From: Dreissena polymorpha | Taxonomy: Eukaryota > Mollusca > Bivalvia > Myida > Dreissenidae | Reading direction: 5' to 3' | Assembly: GCF_020536995.1 (NCBI RefSeq) | Contig: NC_068357.1 | Location: 131,166,352-131,230,351, forward strand | DNA: 64,000 nucleotides | Shown here: in pieces, positions 12,299 through 23,535 of the stretch | How the letters are laid out: each line of letters opens with the position of its first letter | Position numbering within the stretch: position 1 is the first letter of the stretch | Made by a program: the position numbers and the translations under genes | Notes under the pieces: model-generated | What the model was told of the DNA's origin: nothing | Databases searched by the model: none | What the model saw: the letters and a program-made list of their open reading frames with translations, nothing else

Positions 12299-12656
12299 AA
12301 GCTAACACTTTATAAAGCGTTGATTTTTTTCTAAAGATTTTAATAAGATTGTTGAAAGGCCCATCTCAGATATGTTTTTGTCACAAATTCCCAAATTCTT
12401 AAAGCTGTATACAAATTTATTTATTATAGACATACAATTATGGAAACAATCTTTAAAAAAAAACTTATACCCGTCAATCAGTAAAACAATGCATACTAGA
12501 AATTGCGCGGCAGAGGCCGACTCGTATCCCAATGCCAGGGTTGGTAATGGGGCCATGCATAGTTGAGATTGACCGTATTGTCATAAGAGATGTTCAGTAT
12601 CAATTGGAAGTAAATGGGTGTAGAAATGAAGAAGTTAATGTAAATTAACATAAAAC

Positions 12657-12706
12657 AAGAGATGTGTTTGTAACAAACACAATGCTCCCTACTGCGCCGC
12701 TTTAAT
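12657..12706 (-). repeat. Fragment of family C 3' end, inverted
   Basis: The reverse complement of 12657-12706 matches the right end of the 2632-3065 element: GCGGCGCAGTAGGGAGCATT, then GTGTTTGTTACAAACACATC. It is a truncated copy. Confidence 0.5.
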
Positions 12707-12709
12707 TTA

Positions 12710-13584
12710 TTATTATTTTTTATCATTTTGCAGGTTAATTAAGTAATTATTTATTGATTACATTAGACCTATGGAGAAATGGCCTTCCTTTCCGTCCGTT
12801 TGTACGTTAGTATTTTAGCAAGTGAATTGTATGTTTTGTCTATCACAAACACAGCTTTCTTCAGCACCTGGATTATACCATTGCTGTTTCTTGTTTTAAG
12901 ACAATGCATCCCCTACTTGTCATCAATCATCGCTTCTACCTTATTTGGAGTTGATAACTTGATTTTCAAGATCTTAAACACAGACTTAAGTAAATTGTAT
13001 ATGAAACTTCTCGTCTTGAATTCCTTCTTGAAAAATAAATAGATTACCGGTAAGTGAAGATCATAGCCCGGTCTTCTATACTATGTGTTGAGAACTTTTA
13101 TTACAGTTGACGTTTTAGAGTTCCTGAGGAAACTATTAATAATAAGCTATCGGCCAATATAAACAAATAAAATATGGAGTATAAAATATCAAGGATGTCA
13201 TCTGCATTAATGCTCAAAATACCTTAGACGAGACGAAATGAAATAACAACCCAAAGCTCTGTATTGCGGTCACGATTTTTGAGCGTTTATGCGTTCTACC
13301 AAAAAAAAAACAATGTCCAGACTGGTACTGAGTCATTCATCATGCAATTGTGAAATAACGTACCAATAGTCACCAATATACGTTAAGTGGCCGTCTCTGT
13401 ACATCACATGCCAAAGTTATACTTAATTAAAGGTCCAACCTCGGCGCAGAGATTTGACTGGAACCAGCATAGCTGGATAAAAACTCTGCCTTCATAACCA
13501 ACCACGTGATGATATCGGAGCCATGTGGTACAATAATTTTTCCGATGTTATTTTTCCTTTTTTTTTTTAAGGTAATATATTTTT
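12710..13584. other. Unannotated AT-rich spacer
   Basis: I see no supportable gene. A short hydrophobic frame at 12779-13042 has no recognisable domain and normal intergenic composition. Confidence 0.5.
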
Positions 13585-14338
13585 ATGTCCCCCACTATAG
13601 TAGTGGGGGACATTTTGTTTTTGCCCTGTCTGTTGGTCTGTCTGTTGGTCTGTCTGTTGGTCTGTCTGTTGGTCTGTTTGCGCCAACTTTAACATTTTGC
13701 AATAACTTTTGCTATATTGAAGATAGCAACTTCATATTTGGCATGCATGTGTATCTTATGAAGCTGCACATTTTGATTGGTGAAAGGTCAAGGTCAAGGT
13801 CATCCTTCAAGGTCAGAGGTCAAATATATATGGCCAAAATCGCTCATTTTATGATTACTTTTGCAATATTGAAGATAGCAACTTGATATTTGGCATGCAT
13901 GTGTATCTCATGGAGCTGCACATTTTGAGTGGTGAAAGGTGAAGGTGAAGGTCATCCTTCAAGGTCAGAGGTCAAATATATGTGGCCCAAATCGCTTATT
14001 TTATGAATTCTTTTGCAATATTGAAGATAGCAACTTGATATTTGGCATGCACATGCATCTCATGGAGCTGCACATTTTGAGTGGTGAAATGTCAAGGTCA
14101 AGGTCATCCTTCAAGGTCAGAGGTCAAATATATGTGGCCCAAATCGCTTATTTTATTAATACTTTTGCAATATTGAATATAGCAACTTGATATTTGGCAT
14201 GCATGTGTATCTCATGGAGCTGCACATTTTGAGTGGTGAAAGGTCAAGGTCAAGGTCATCCTTCACAAGTTCAAGGTCATCCTTCAAAGTCAAACGTCAT
14301 TTAGGGGGACATTGTGTTTCACAAACGCATCTTGTTTT
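13585..14338. mobile_element. Non-autonomous repeat, family C, longest copy
   Basis: The left end ATGTCCCCCACTATAGTAG is followed by four CTGTTGGTCTGT microsatellite units, then four diverged ~145-bp units, each with TTTTGCAATATTGAAGATAG, CATGGAGCTGCACATTTTGA and AAGGTCATCCTTCAAGGTCA. The right end is GGGGGACATTGTGTTTCACA ..GCATCTTGTTTT. Open frames across it exist only because the units happen to lack stops in one frame. Confidence 0.75.
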
Positions 14339-14953
14339 ATTATGAACCTAAATTTAAACACTATTTTTAAAAAATAAAAGAAAAATATACCACTTTTCAT
14401 AATATAATACTTGAACACCAAAATAAAATCCTACCAAATCAGGTATGATTTTCTTGTGATGGCAGAGATTAAATGTTAGAGCATGGAACGACAACTCTGC
14501 GCAGAGATTGTTTAAAGCTCATATAACTGCATCAGTCATCATGCAAACCTCAACCATGAAAAGACAATCTGTCGTGCCTAAAATCCATCTACCTACCGGT
14601 ATTTTAAAGATAAAACTGAAACACATCCTTACAGCAACTCGACGTCGTCATAACCGTTTAACGTGCGCGTTTTCTCTGACGGGTTAGATACTTCAATATG
14701 TAGGCTACATAACGAAGCCTTAACTTAGCTATAGCAGAGCCTAGACGTTCGTTTTTAATATCGTGACATTATTGTTGTAAGCGAATCCAGATTCGTGTAT
14801 TTCGGTTTATGCCGTCGATGGCATGAACGTTTAATTAATGCCTTTTATTTACTGTGAAGCCGAATTTTGATACAAAATTTTCAACACTTCGATCAAGTTT
14901 AACTGTCCGTTTTCTATATTTTGTGTTTTAAACCTGTATAATTTCGAATCTAC

Positions 14954-15466
14954 ATTAAAGGGGCCTTTTCACAGATTTTGGCATGTTTTGAAGTTTGTCA
15001 TTAAATGTTTTATATTGATAAATGTAAACATTAAATTTTTAAAGCTCCAGTAAAAAATCAAAAAATAAAATATATAAAAAAAGAAAAAAAAAGTAGCCCG
15101 TAGCAGGGCTCGAACCAGTGACCCCCGGAATCCTGAAGTAAAAACGCACAAGTCAACTGAGCTATCCTGCCAAGCATACATGAGATGTGTATTTTATACT
15201 TTATATAGGCAATATGCGTAGTTTCACAAATTTAAACGACAACAACAGAACTCTCCAAATTATTCAATCGTTTCGCGTTGCAACGCTTTATAATTTTTAG
15301 GTTTTTAAATCGCCAAAAGATGCATATAATGGCTACATTAGACCACGGCAAATGTTCAGTAATACTGTTTCCTCACAAATATCATAACTTTACCGAAAAT
15401 TTGCGAATATGAAACAACTTTTTTTCGATTTTGTCAATTTACCAAACCGTGAAAAGATCCTTTTAA
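14954..15466. mobile_element. TIR-bounded repeat with tRNA-like core (family T, copy 1)
   Basis: The ends TTAAAGGGGCCTTTTCACAG and CGTGAAAAGATCCTTTTAA are inverted. On the minus strand about 15096-15172 is tRNA-like: a box A-like ATAGCTCAGTTGAC and a box B GGTTCGAGCCC. Flanking shared blocks include TTATATTGATAAATGTAAAC, TCGTTTCGCGTTGCAACGCT and GTTTCCTCACAAATATCATA. It is not a functional tRNA, because the acceptor arms do not close. Other copies are at 38034 and 60419. Confidence 0.7.
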
Positions 15467-15589
15467 TTAAATTTACTATTCAACGATCTGTATCATTTGA
15501 TCGTTGAACAATACGGCATGAAGAGTAAGCTGTTGAAGTAGTTTATTATAACATGGTATTTCGTTAGAAAGAGTTTCATATTCACTTGG

Positions 15590-15712
15590 TATATTGAGTA
15601 CTTGCCTAGATTTTCGTAGTAATATTCAAATAATTATTACATGCAAGCCATTGTCGTAGTGTTTTTTTTTATTTCATGTATATATATATGTGTATGGTTT
15701 AAACGTACTTAC
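15590..15712. repeat. Intact member of a locally duplicated block
   Basis: ATTGAGTACTTGCCTAGATT ... ATGCAAGCCATTGTCGTAGT ... TTTAAACGT. The two halves recur separately at 16163-16206 and 16972-17030, with 765 bp of other DNA between them. Confidence 0.7.
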
Positions 15713-16162
15713 AAATATATCCAATGTTGACATTTTAACGGGTAGTTTCGCATTCGCATAAAATAACATTCAAGTGGTGTCGGGTCGATCGACGTCTACA
15801 TCGATCCGCTTGACTGGTGAGTGACATGTCAAAGGTTTGGCCATTAAACTGCTTCCCCGGACTGTAATTTTATCGTTCCTAATGTACTTTTAAAAGAATT
15901 TTCCAAAAATGTTTTCCATATGGCTAAAGTGTGTCACCATTTGAGCAAATGTCAATGTCACACTAAATTCGAAAGGTCTAACATGCGCATGGTGCAGCAT
16001 GTTCTAAAAGTTGCAAGCGCTACTGACAAGTATAAAGATGTGAAGGTCCTTTACATGTTGCCAACAGGCATCAATTCGTATACAATACACCTGTTATATA
16101 TTTATGAATTAATCGAAAAATAGCCGTTGCATGAAGAATCGCAGACATCCGTATTGGTAATG

Positions 16163-17030
16163 ATTGAGTACTTGCATAGATTTTCGTAGTAATATTCAAA
16201 TAATTAAGAGAGTGGGATATAATGGCTGCAGCGTTAACCAGAAACAGCCGTTGGTAACCACGAGCCCCGAAAGAGTGGATGATACACTCGTGGAAGTCGG
16301 CCGCAAGAAAACCATGCCTACCGGGGGTGGAAGAGCACACGTTGAATTACCGATGTGAAGTAACGACGCTATAGTAGCAAAACCGCCTACCCAAATAAAA
16401 ATGCTCTTGATCATCAAGCGGCCGGGCCAGGAAAAAACATTTACTTGATTGGGCTAGACCTAGCTCTACCAGTCGCTTGACCTCTTAATATCCATGATCG
16501 CTACACTTGCGATCACACTTTACTTGATCGCTCCACTTGCGATCACACTTTACTTGATCGCTACACTTGCGATCCCACTTTACTTGATCGCTACACTTAC
16601 ACCTGCGATCACACTTTTACTTATCACACTTTTAATTGATCGCTACACTTGCGACATTTAATACCACGGACATTTAATACCAATGGTCACATGACCATTA
16701 CACACTTTTTAACTCGGACATAACTCGGACATTCAATACATCTCGGACATTTAATACCAATAAGCGCTATACAAGTTTTTTCCCTGCGGCATTGCTACTA
16801 TTTTTAAAGCATAACCTTTAAATTAGGTTGATATACTACGCCTGAAACCCAGAGTCCATTCGAGTCAATGTGTTGATTCATTGTCGCTTAGGTTAGTTTG
16901 TAGAGATAAATGTTGTAGAATAAGTACGCATGCCCCTCCAATCACCCGGCAAACAGAATTTTCCGCCACCGCATGCAAGTTATTGTCGTAGTGTTTTAAT
17001 TTCATGTATATATGAGTATGGGTTAAACGT
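16163..17030. repeat. Second copy of the 15590 block, split by 765 bp
   Basis: 16163-16206 repeats the left half (GATTGAGTACTTGCATAGAT) and 16972-17030 repeats the right half (GCATGCAAGTTATTGTCGTA). The intervening 16207-16971 contains the 30-bp tandem repeat. No obvious target-site duplication was found. Confidence 0.6.
16492..16655. repeat. 30-bp tandem repeat with internal hairpin
   Basis: Four to five copies of a unit containing GATCGCTACACTTGCGATC followed by ACACTTTACTT. Each unit holds a perfect GATCGC/GCGATC inverted pair. Shorter CGGACATTTAATACCA-type repeats follow at 16655-16770. Confidence 0.8.
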
Positions 17031-17239
17031 TCTAGTAACATTCGAATTTTCGTTTTCATGATGAATACGGATTAGCTAAAATAAACAAGAAACAACAAAA
17101 ACTACCCCATGAATAATCGACTAATACCGTCGTGTTTATAAATCAATGACGGTAATGCAATTAGTACTACATACCGGAGGTATCTTTCATCATCGGGAAA
17201 GGTAATAACTCTTGTTTAATTTACGTCAAAATCTGGCCG

Positions 17240-17480
17240 GTCAACCAATCAGAGACCTGTCGACGCTGAGTCACAGCGCGAGGAGTGAAAGCCGTTGATG
17301 TCATCAGCTCGTTAACGGTCAGCGTTTGTCACGGTGTGATTGATGTTCACACTAAATGAACGTCACGATACCCTTGACAGCGTTTACGTTAGTTGTCGGC
17401 TGTGTGCTGAATGGATAACGTCAACAAAAACAACATGAGTATAAATATATGAAGGATTCAGTTTTTGGATTATATACTAT
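17240..17480 (+). promoter_or_regulatory. Candidate promoter of the twelve-module cysteine-rich gene
   Basis: Upstream of the ATG at 17511 are CCAAT (17245-17249), an AP-1-type TGAGTCA (17268-17274) and TATAAATA (17440-17447). A TATA box there would place the start near 17465-17475, giving a 5' UTR of about 40 bases. The motifs are seen directly; activity is inferred. Confidence 0.4.
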
Positions 17481-17510
17481 AGTATATACAAATAATTTAC
17501 AAAGTACACA

Positions 17511-20104
17511 ATGGCTAGAAAAATATATGGTGTTATCATACTGACTCTAGTGATCGGAATTAATACAGGTACTGTCATTTACTGCCTTAGACGCATCTTT
17601 TTCATAGAGTATATAATCATGGGGTATGCGAAATTTACCTTCTTTAAAAACATTATGTTAAATAATAATTAACATTCCGGGCGTATGACGAATAGTTACT
17701 CGATGTTTCATGGGTCGATAGTGCAAGTGATATAACTGCTTTACATGTCTTTATCACAGAAAACAGTTACACACTCATTTAACGCTCGATTAATTTTAAT
17801 CAATATCAATATTTCATCGTAATTAACAGAATTCTTACTTATTTCGCCTTAATTTAACTTGAAAAATATTGTGATTGCATGTTTGTTATTTCAGTTTTGG
17901 CTCGAACGACATCTAGTCCACTGTCCTCACAACCGACGGAAACAAATCTGTCAAGATGCCCCGATGTCATTTGCTCCTTGGAGTTTATTCCTGCAGAGTG
18001 TCTTTCAATGCCGGTTCTAACCCGCGATGGCCGGAACTGCTACGGGTGTCCAGAGTGGTCGGCGACTTGCAAACGTGAGCTGGCTCGCCAAGAGGCAGAA
18101 GTGACGACGGCCGCACATGAAGTCATCACGTGTCCCAAGACGCCATGCCCGGTTTTAGAAGGCGTTCCCAAGGATTGCGTGTTCACCGAGACGTATTTCT
18201 ACCACGGACTGAAGTGTGACAAGTGTCCGACAATCAGGGCGACCTGCGCCCAGGGCAATAAGACTGTTTTGGTGAGCGCACCAGATTCAAAGTGTCCGCT
18301 ATTGGACTGTACGCTTGAGTTTATCCCAGATGAATGTAGGGAAATCCCGAAAACGGAAATAAATGGAGTTATGTGTGATGGTTGTCCAAAGAAAAAGGCG
18401 AGTTGTATACCCCAATCATCGATTCAACCTGAGTCTATACCGCGACGTCCGTGCGGTCTTATACACTGCCCTGGGTTTATACCTCAGGAATGCAGCGTGG
18501 AGCGAAAGTATACTAACCGATGGGGTGAGGAGTGTGCTCTGTGCCCGCAATGGAGAGAGGGCTGCCGGGAGGAAGAGCGACAGGTGCATCTGACTCTCCC
18601 GGAAGGGGCTGTTCCATCGCAATGCCCACAGACTAATTGTACGGAGCAGATTCCACAGGCTTGTCAGGAAACGCTACCATATAAGTTCTTTCATCTTGAC
18701 TGTTTCCGCTGCCCAAAGTGGCGCACTGGTTGCTCTTTTAAAAAGGTCGTGAAAGTTGCTACCTCAAGCACACCTGCAATCACAGACGAGTACATACCGA
18801 AAGTTGCATGCCCATTGATACATTGCGAGGTTCCGATGAGGTTGAGTCCAAACTGCTACCAGAAGAAAATCTACACATTTATGGGTCAACAGTGCGAGGA
18901 CTGTCCGCTTGTGAAGACAGAATGCGCGGACCTGGTTCCGCCGCGACCTGTGGTCTCTGTTAATGCCTCGCGGCTGGACTCATCGGACCCCTCGTGTCCT
19001 CTTTCCGCATGCCCGATGATATATATCCACCCGGCGTGCAGGGAGGAGACGCAATACTTACACCAGAATCGCTGGTGTGATGGTTGTCCCAAACAGAGAC
19101 CTAACTGTGTACCACCGACGGAGCCCTCTGTGCAAAGTTTGCAAACACAGTCACCCGTGCTTGAAAATATATGTCCAGTAAAGGCATGTACGCTGATGCT
19201 AATTCCTCCTGAATGCATTGACGAGCAGCCCTATGATTTCAACGGCCGAACATGTTTTAATTGTCCGAAATGGCGAGTTGGCTGCAATTCCGGAAGTGAT
19301 TCACCGATGACCAATACGGTGCCAGAAATGGCATGTCCATTGTTCGCTTGCCCTAGGATTTTGATTCCACAGGAGTGTCGTGAGGAACAATCTTTTAAGT
19401 TCCGTAACAAAACATGCTACAAGTGCCCGAAATGGCGTGAAGGATGCGTCCCAAGCACTAGTCTCCCTCACATCGTAGACACACCACCTGCTCCGGTTCC
19501 AGAGACGTCGTGTCCAGTGCTGAAGTGTGAACCATCAAACGTCCCATCTGAATGTATGGAAAATCGTACGCGAGCCTATAAAGGACTTGTATGCGAAGAC
19601 TGCCCAGTGGTCAAGCCGGACTGTCCAACTACCAGCACATCAGCGACACCGGAGCCCTGTCCTCCGATCCCTTGTCCCGCCACGGAGATTCCAGAGGAGT
19701 GCAAACAGGAGCATACGTACCAGTACAAAGGTCAGACATGCTTCTTGTGTCCACGGTGGCGACCCGGATGCACACCAATTAACTCACCATCGCCGTTTGA
19801 TCCTGTAAACCAGCAGAGCATAACCAAATTAAAAGGCGTATTCCCGGTGAATGAATTCATGTCGTCCGTGGATGCATTGTCATGTCCGCCCCTGCCCTGC
19901 CCGGATATCCTGATACCACCGCCATGCAAGGAGGAGAGCTTTTACATGCACCAGGGGTTCCGCTGCCGGGGCTGCCCCCGCTGGCGCCTTGGATGCCAAC
20001 CTTCTTCTGGGGCACCGGTGAAGCTCAACGCCAACGGGTATGTCACCAGTATTGCAACTTTTGTCGCCATACTAAACCAAGCACTCTTTAAGTATCTTAC
20101 ATGA
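17511..20104 (+). CDS. Secreted, probably GPI-anchored protein of twelve six-cysteine modules (family not recognised)
   Basis: Two exons: 17511-17568 encodes MARKIYGVIILTLVIGIN.. (signal peptide) and 17895-20104 encodes the rest. The phase-1 junction (..ACAG|GTACTG, ..ATTTCAG|TT) restores one frame of about 755 residues. The body is twelve modules of roughly 38 residues with spacing like CPxxxC...IPxEC...Y..xGxxCxxCPxWRxGC, six cysteines each, joined by Thr/Ser/Pro-rich linkers. Modules 4, 5, 8, 9, 11 and 12 keep the WR.GC ending; modules 2, 3, 6, 7 and 10 have lost it; module 1 has EWSATC. The last ~22 residues are hydrophobic without a basic tail, preceded by small residues (SSGAP), as in GPI signals. 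Codon use is GC-richer than the surroundings. The disulphide-dense array suggests an extracellular binding or structural role, such as matrix, adhesive, inhibitor or immune. I cannot assign a family. AATAAA is at 20727-20732. Confidence 0.85.
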
Positions 20105-20289
20105 TATATAAATAATGGCCTACAGACACTATGTGCTGAAATGTTTATTTACTTGTGTAAAACATAATGTTTATATATGCTTATGGCAAACTGTTGCTTC
20201 TTTTAAGGCTAGATGTTGTCTTTTATTTACTGAATATCCAACATCCATCTTGAACACTTGTTTCGAAATGGAATATTTCACTCGTTTTT

Positions 20290-20530
20290 TGAGAAAACTG
20301 GGCATAATGCATGTGCGTAAAGTATCGTCCCAGATTAGCCTGTGCAGTCCGCACAGGCTAATCAGGGACGACACTTTCCGCTTGTTTGACCTTTTTTGTT
20401 TAAATGAAGTCTCTTCTAAGCAAAAATACAATTTAGGCGGAAAGTGTCGTCCCTGATAAGCCTGTGCGGACTGCAAAGGCTAATCTGGGACGACACTAAA
20501 CATATATGCAATATGCCCAGTTTTCTCAGA
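20290..20530. mobile_element. Palindromic MITE-like repeat, family A (long form, well preserved)
   Basis: The ends GAGAAAACTGGGCATAATGC / CAATATGCCCAGTTTTCTC are inverted. There are two core hairpins (AGCCTGTGCAGTCCGCACAGG and AGCCTGTGCGGACTGCAAAGG read across 20337-20480) on either side of a TTTGTTTAAATGAAG spacer. It lies about 190 bp past the cysteine-rich gene's stop, upstream of that gene's AATAAA, so it may be in the 3' UTR. Confidence 0.75.
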
Positions 20531-20833
20531 ACACGACTCATATGATGTAAGCTTCCTGTTGACTTATGAATATATTACATGCAAACATTTATTTAAATTT
20601 CAGAATCCTGTCCTTTAGCCTTTTCAACGATTTATTTGACCTTGGTCGTTAAGCTAACACACAGCGACATTTAAATGGACACACACAATTGAACAATGGC
20701 TGTAATGATAAACACATAACAAGTCCAATAAATATATGAAAATATAATATTTAACATGATCATTTTTCTGTGTTTTAATGTCCTGTCTTCTTTATGTAAG
20801 ATAAGAATATTATTTAGTTTTGTTCTGTTTTGT

Positions 20834-21159
20834 AACTACCTCCACTATGTTAGTCAACCTCCACTATGTTAGTCTATCTCCACTATGTTAGTCTACCTCC
20901 ACTATGTTAGTCTACCTCCACTATGTTAGTCTACCTCCACTATGTTAGTCTACCTCCACTATGTTAGTCTACCTCCACTATGTTAGTCTACCTCCACTGT
21001 GTTAGTCTACCTCCACTATGTTAGTCTACCTCCACTATGTTAGTCTACCTCCACTATGTTAGTCTACCTCCACTATGTTAGTCTACCTCCACTATGTTAG
21101 TCTACCTCCACTATGTTAGTCTACCTCCACTATGTTAGTCTACCTCCACTATGTTAGTC
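20834..21159. repeat. 19-bp minisatellite, about 17 copies
   Basis: Unit CTACCTCCACTATGTTAGT, head to tail with very few variants (CAACC, CTATC and CTGTG forms). There are no spacers, so it is not CRISPR-like. The near identity suggests recent expansion or ongoing slippage or unequal exchange. Confidence 0.95.
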
Positions 21160-21160
21160 A

Positions 21161-21824
21161 TTTGGCTTTATTTCACATAATGCTTATAGGTAAAGATCAT
21201 GAAATAATCACCATATGTTAAAAATGATGTATACATGTTTTTATTATAATTATTTATGAATACATATCATAACCTTCTTTTCTACGTTTATATAAGTTAT
21301 TTTGTATTTTATAATTTGTTGTTTTTTGATATAATAAACGCGAACCAATTTTATGAGTTGTAAGTACATTGTTTTAGTTATTGTTAGTTTTTTATGAGAA
21401 CTTCCGGCAAACAGCGATTTGTTATAAAATACCGGGAAATGGCAGTTTTTATTTTTCGTAATAAAATTACTTGACCGTTTTGACAGCTCGGCCATATCAA
21501 GGCCACGCGTCACTAATTGTTACATGGCTAATGTCGTCCACATCCCAACAGCTCGTTGAAAAGATATTATTTTTGGACTCGAGAGCGTTTATATAAGCCT
21601 TAGGCTTTCGATGCAATCGAGCTTAAATAAATATGTTTAAACTAAACATAAAGCAGTTAATATTCTTAGCAGAATTAGCGTATACAACAATTCTAGTAAA
21701 AATATTTTTCATCAAGTTCGCAAGATGTGACACCTTTATTACCTCGGTATACATATGGCTATATAACCCAAAACCCAAACTAACATTAATGTACAATAAA
21801 GTTGAATTATATTGATGTTCTTAT
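21161..21824. other. Unannotated AT-rich spacer with a SINE-tail-like piece
   Basis: No gene was seen. TTTTGGACTCGAGAGCGTTT at about 21570-21592 matches a block in the SINE-like sequence at 30172-30195, so a truncated related copy may lie at 21570-21640. Confidence 0.4.
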
Positions 21825-23022
21825 GGATATCTTTTTTTCGGCGTAAGCTGTATTAGCCAGCTTTTCACCCTGACTTGACCTTTGTACGTGTCCAATAATA
21901 TTCAAATAAAATTTCCCGCGGCTAGGTACGAATGAATACACTTCATTTATTCCATTGGCTGATTTGAGTATAACACCAGAACATTGGAAACATATCCGCG
22001 TCTTTGTAACACTGTTTTACTGCATGAAACAATTTTATCTCTAATGAAAAGGCTCAATAGATAGAACAGTTTTACAATCAATTTTCGACATAAATACAGT
22101 TTGTGCGTTCACCTTTTATTTTCAGAGAATTACCAGCGCAAAAGCGTTTATACTAAAGGCTATATTCTCATATTTAGTACTTACTTGCATTGCATTTCAT
22201 CCCGCGAGGTTTCGGGTTAATTCGCGGCCAGTGTGTGAAAGTCAGAGTTTATATACAGTTCATCACCGGAGTTCGCAGAAGGGGTTGCTATCTTTTCATT
22301 GAAGGAAAAAATTGGAATCTATGCTATTTTTGTCTGATGGAGTAAATCATCGATATATCAATATTTTAGGCACAGCTGTTGCCTTGGTCGTGTACAGTTG
22401 GCGTAAACAAGCCGTCGTTTCAGCAGCAGAATTGTTACCAAACTTTAATGCATTGCATTCCAATCCGCAAGGTATCAAGGTCAGTTTGCGGTCAGTTGCA
22501 GAAATCTTTATATAAACGCCGTCTCGTAAACTTTGTGCACTTGAAGTCTGTTTTGATCAGAAAGATACTAAATAAAGATATTCGGCGATATTATTATATC
22601 ATCGATTTTTAATATGTTTTCAACAGTTGCATGATAAGGACCAATTTTGATAAAATTAATTAGAAATATTTATCCATTTAGACCAGTTTATTAAGCATGA
22701 GCACAATAATTCACTATACTATAATTATGCAATTAAATAAGATTCGAGTATTGCCGGCTGACCTATATGCACTCGTTTATTTTCATGTTTCTTGTGTTTT
22801 TCTATTCTGTAAATATAGATATCTGAGTAATAATATCACATAAAGCAAAATAAGCCACGAAATCTGGCGCAACACCCCGTAATTGATTTGCTTGTGATGT
22901 AGCTAAGAACTGTGCAGAAAAAAGGCATCCGCTACTTTTTATCTCATAGAGATAACTTTTGATCGTTCATAAACATCGATCACAATCAACGCCGTATATC
23001 TTTTTTAAAGATATTTCTTGTT
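21825..23022 (-). mobile_element. R1 repeat, copy 2 (inverted)
   Basis: The reverse complement starts AACAAGAAATATCTTTAAAA and ends GCTTACGCCGAAAAAAAGAT, matching copy 1. Shared blocks include CGCGGACATATGTTTCC-like, GCGCAACACCCCGTAATTG (shared with copy 4) and CTATGAGATAAA. The region 22300-22500 differs from copies 1 and 3, so members are mosaic. It faces copy 3 head to head across about 510 bp. Confidence 0.65.
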
Positions 23023-23535
23023 TTAAATAAAAAGCACGAAGAACGAAGAGCACATGGTCGTGGCAATCAAAAACGTACAGGTCAAATGGGCATAAATAAA
23101 TTGGAACAAATACCATACGGAGGGTGAAAACTACAAACGCCAATGAGTTATTTTAGGGCTCTGCGGTATTTAGTCTATTTGCTTTAGCCAATGAACTTTA
23201 TAATCGCAAATCGGAAACACATCTCGTCGGTTGAGTGTAAAAATGTGGTAAAATGCCCGGATGTAGTATAATGTTGGCACGCGAAAGGATAAGATAATTA
23301 ACACTGAATTTTTTAATTCTTAATAATTTTCACCAAGAAAGTGTTTTTTTCGTAGATTTTCTTATGAGAATTTCGTTCGTGAAACAGCTCTGTTATTGGC
23401 AAACGCTAGATAAAGTTAACTATGCAAAATTATTATCCCTACTAGTGTCAAAAATATATTGATATCATCTTACTGCAGTTATTCTCGCTCAATACAAGTC
23501 AAAGAATTAAGCTAAAAAACATACAATTTATTATA

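Noticed and set aside
12779-13042. 87-codon hydrophobic frame
   Set aside because: No signal-peptide-plus-domain logic, no splice context and AT-driven composition.
13506-14190. Two consecutive open frames (126 and 83 codons)
   Set aside because: They are translations of the tandem units of a family C repeat; the peptides repeat the same non-protein pattern.
15096-15172. Functional tRNA gene on the minus strand
   Set aside because: A and B boxes are present but the acceptor stem does not close and the same block recurs inside a repeat at 38165 and 60553.
20834-21159. CRISPR-like array
   Set aside because: The 19-bp units are head to tail with no spacers, in eukaryotic DNA; it is a minisatellite.
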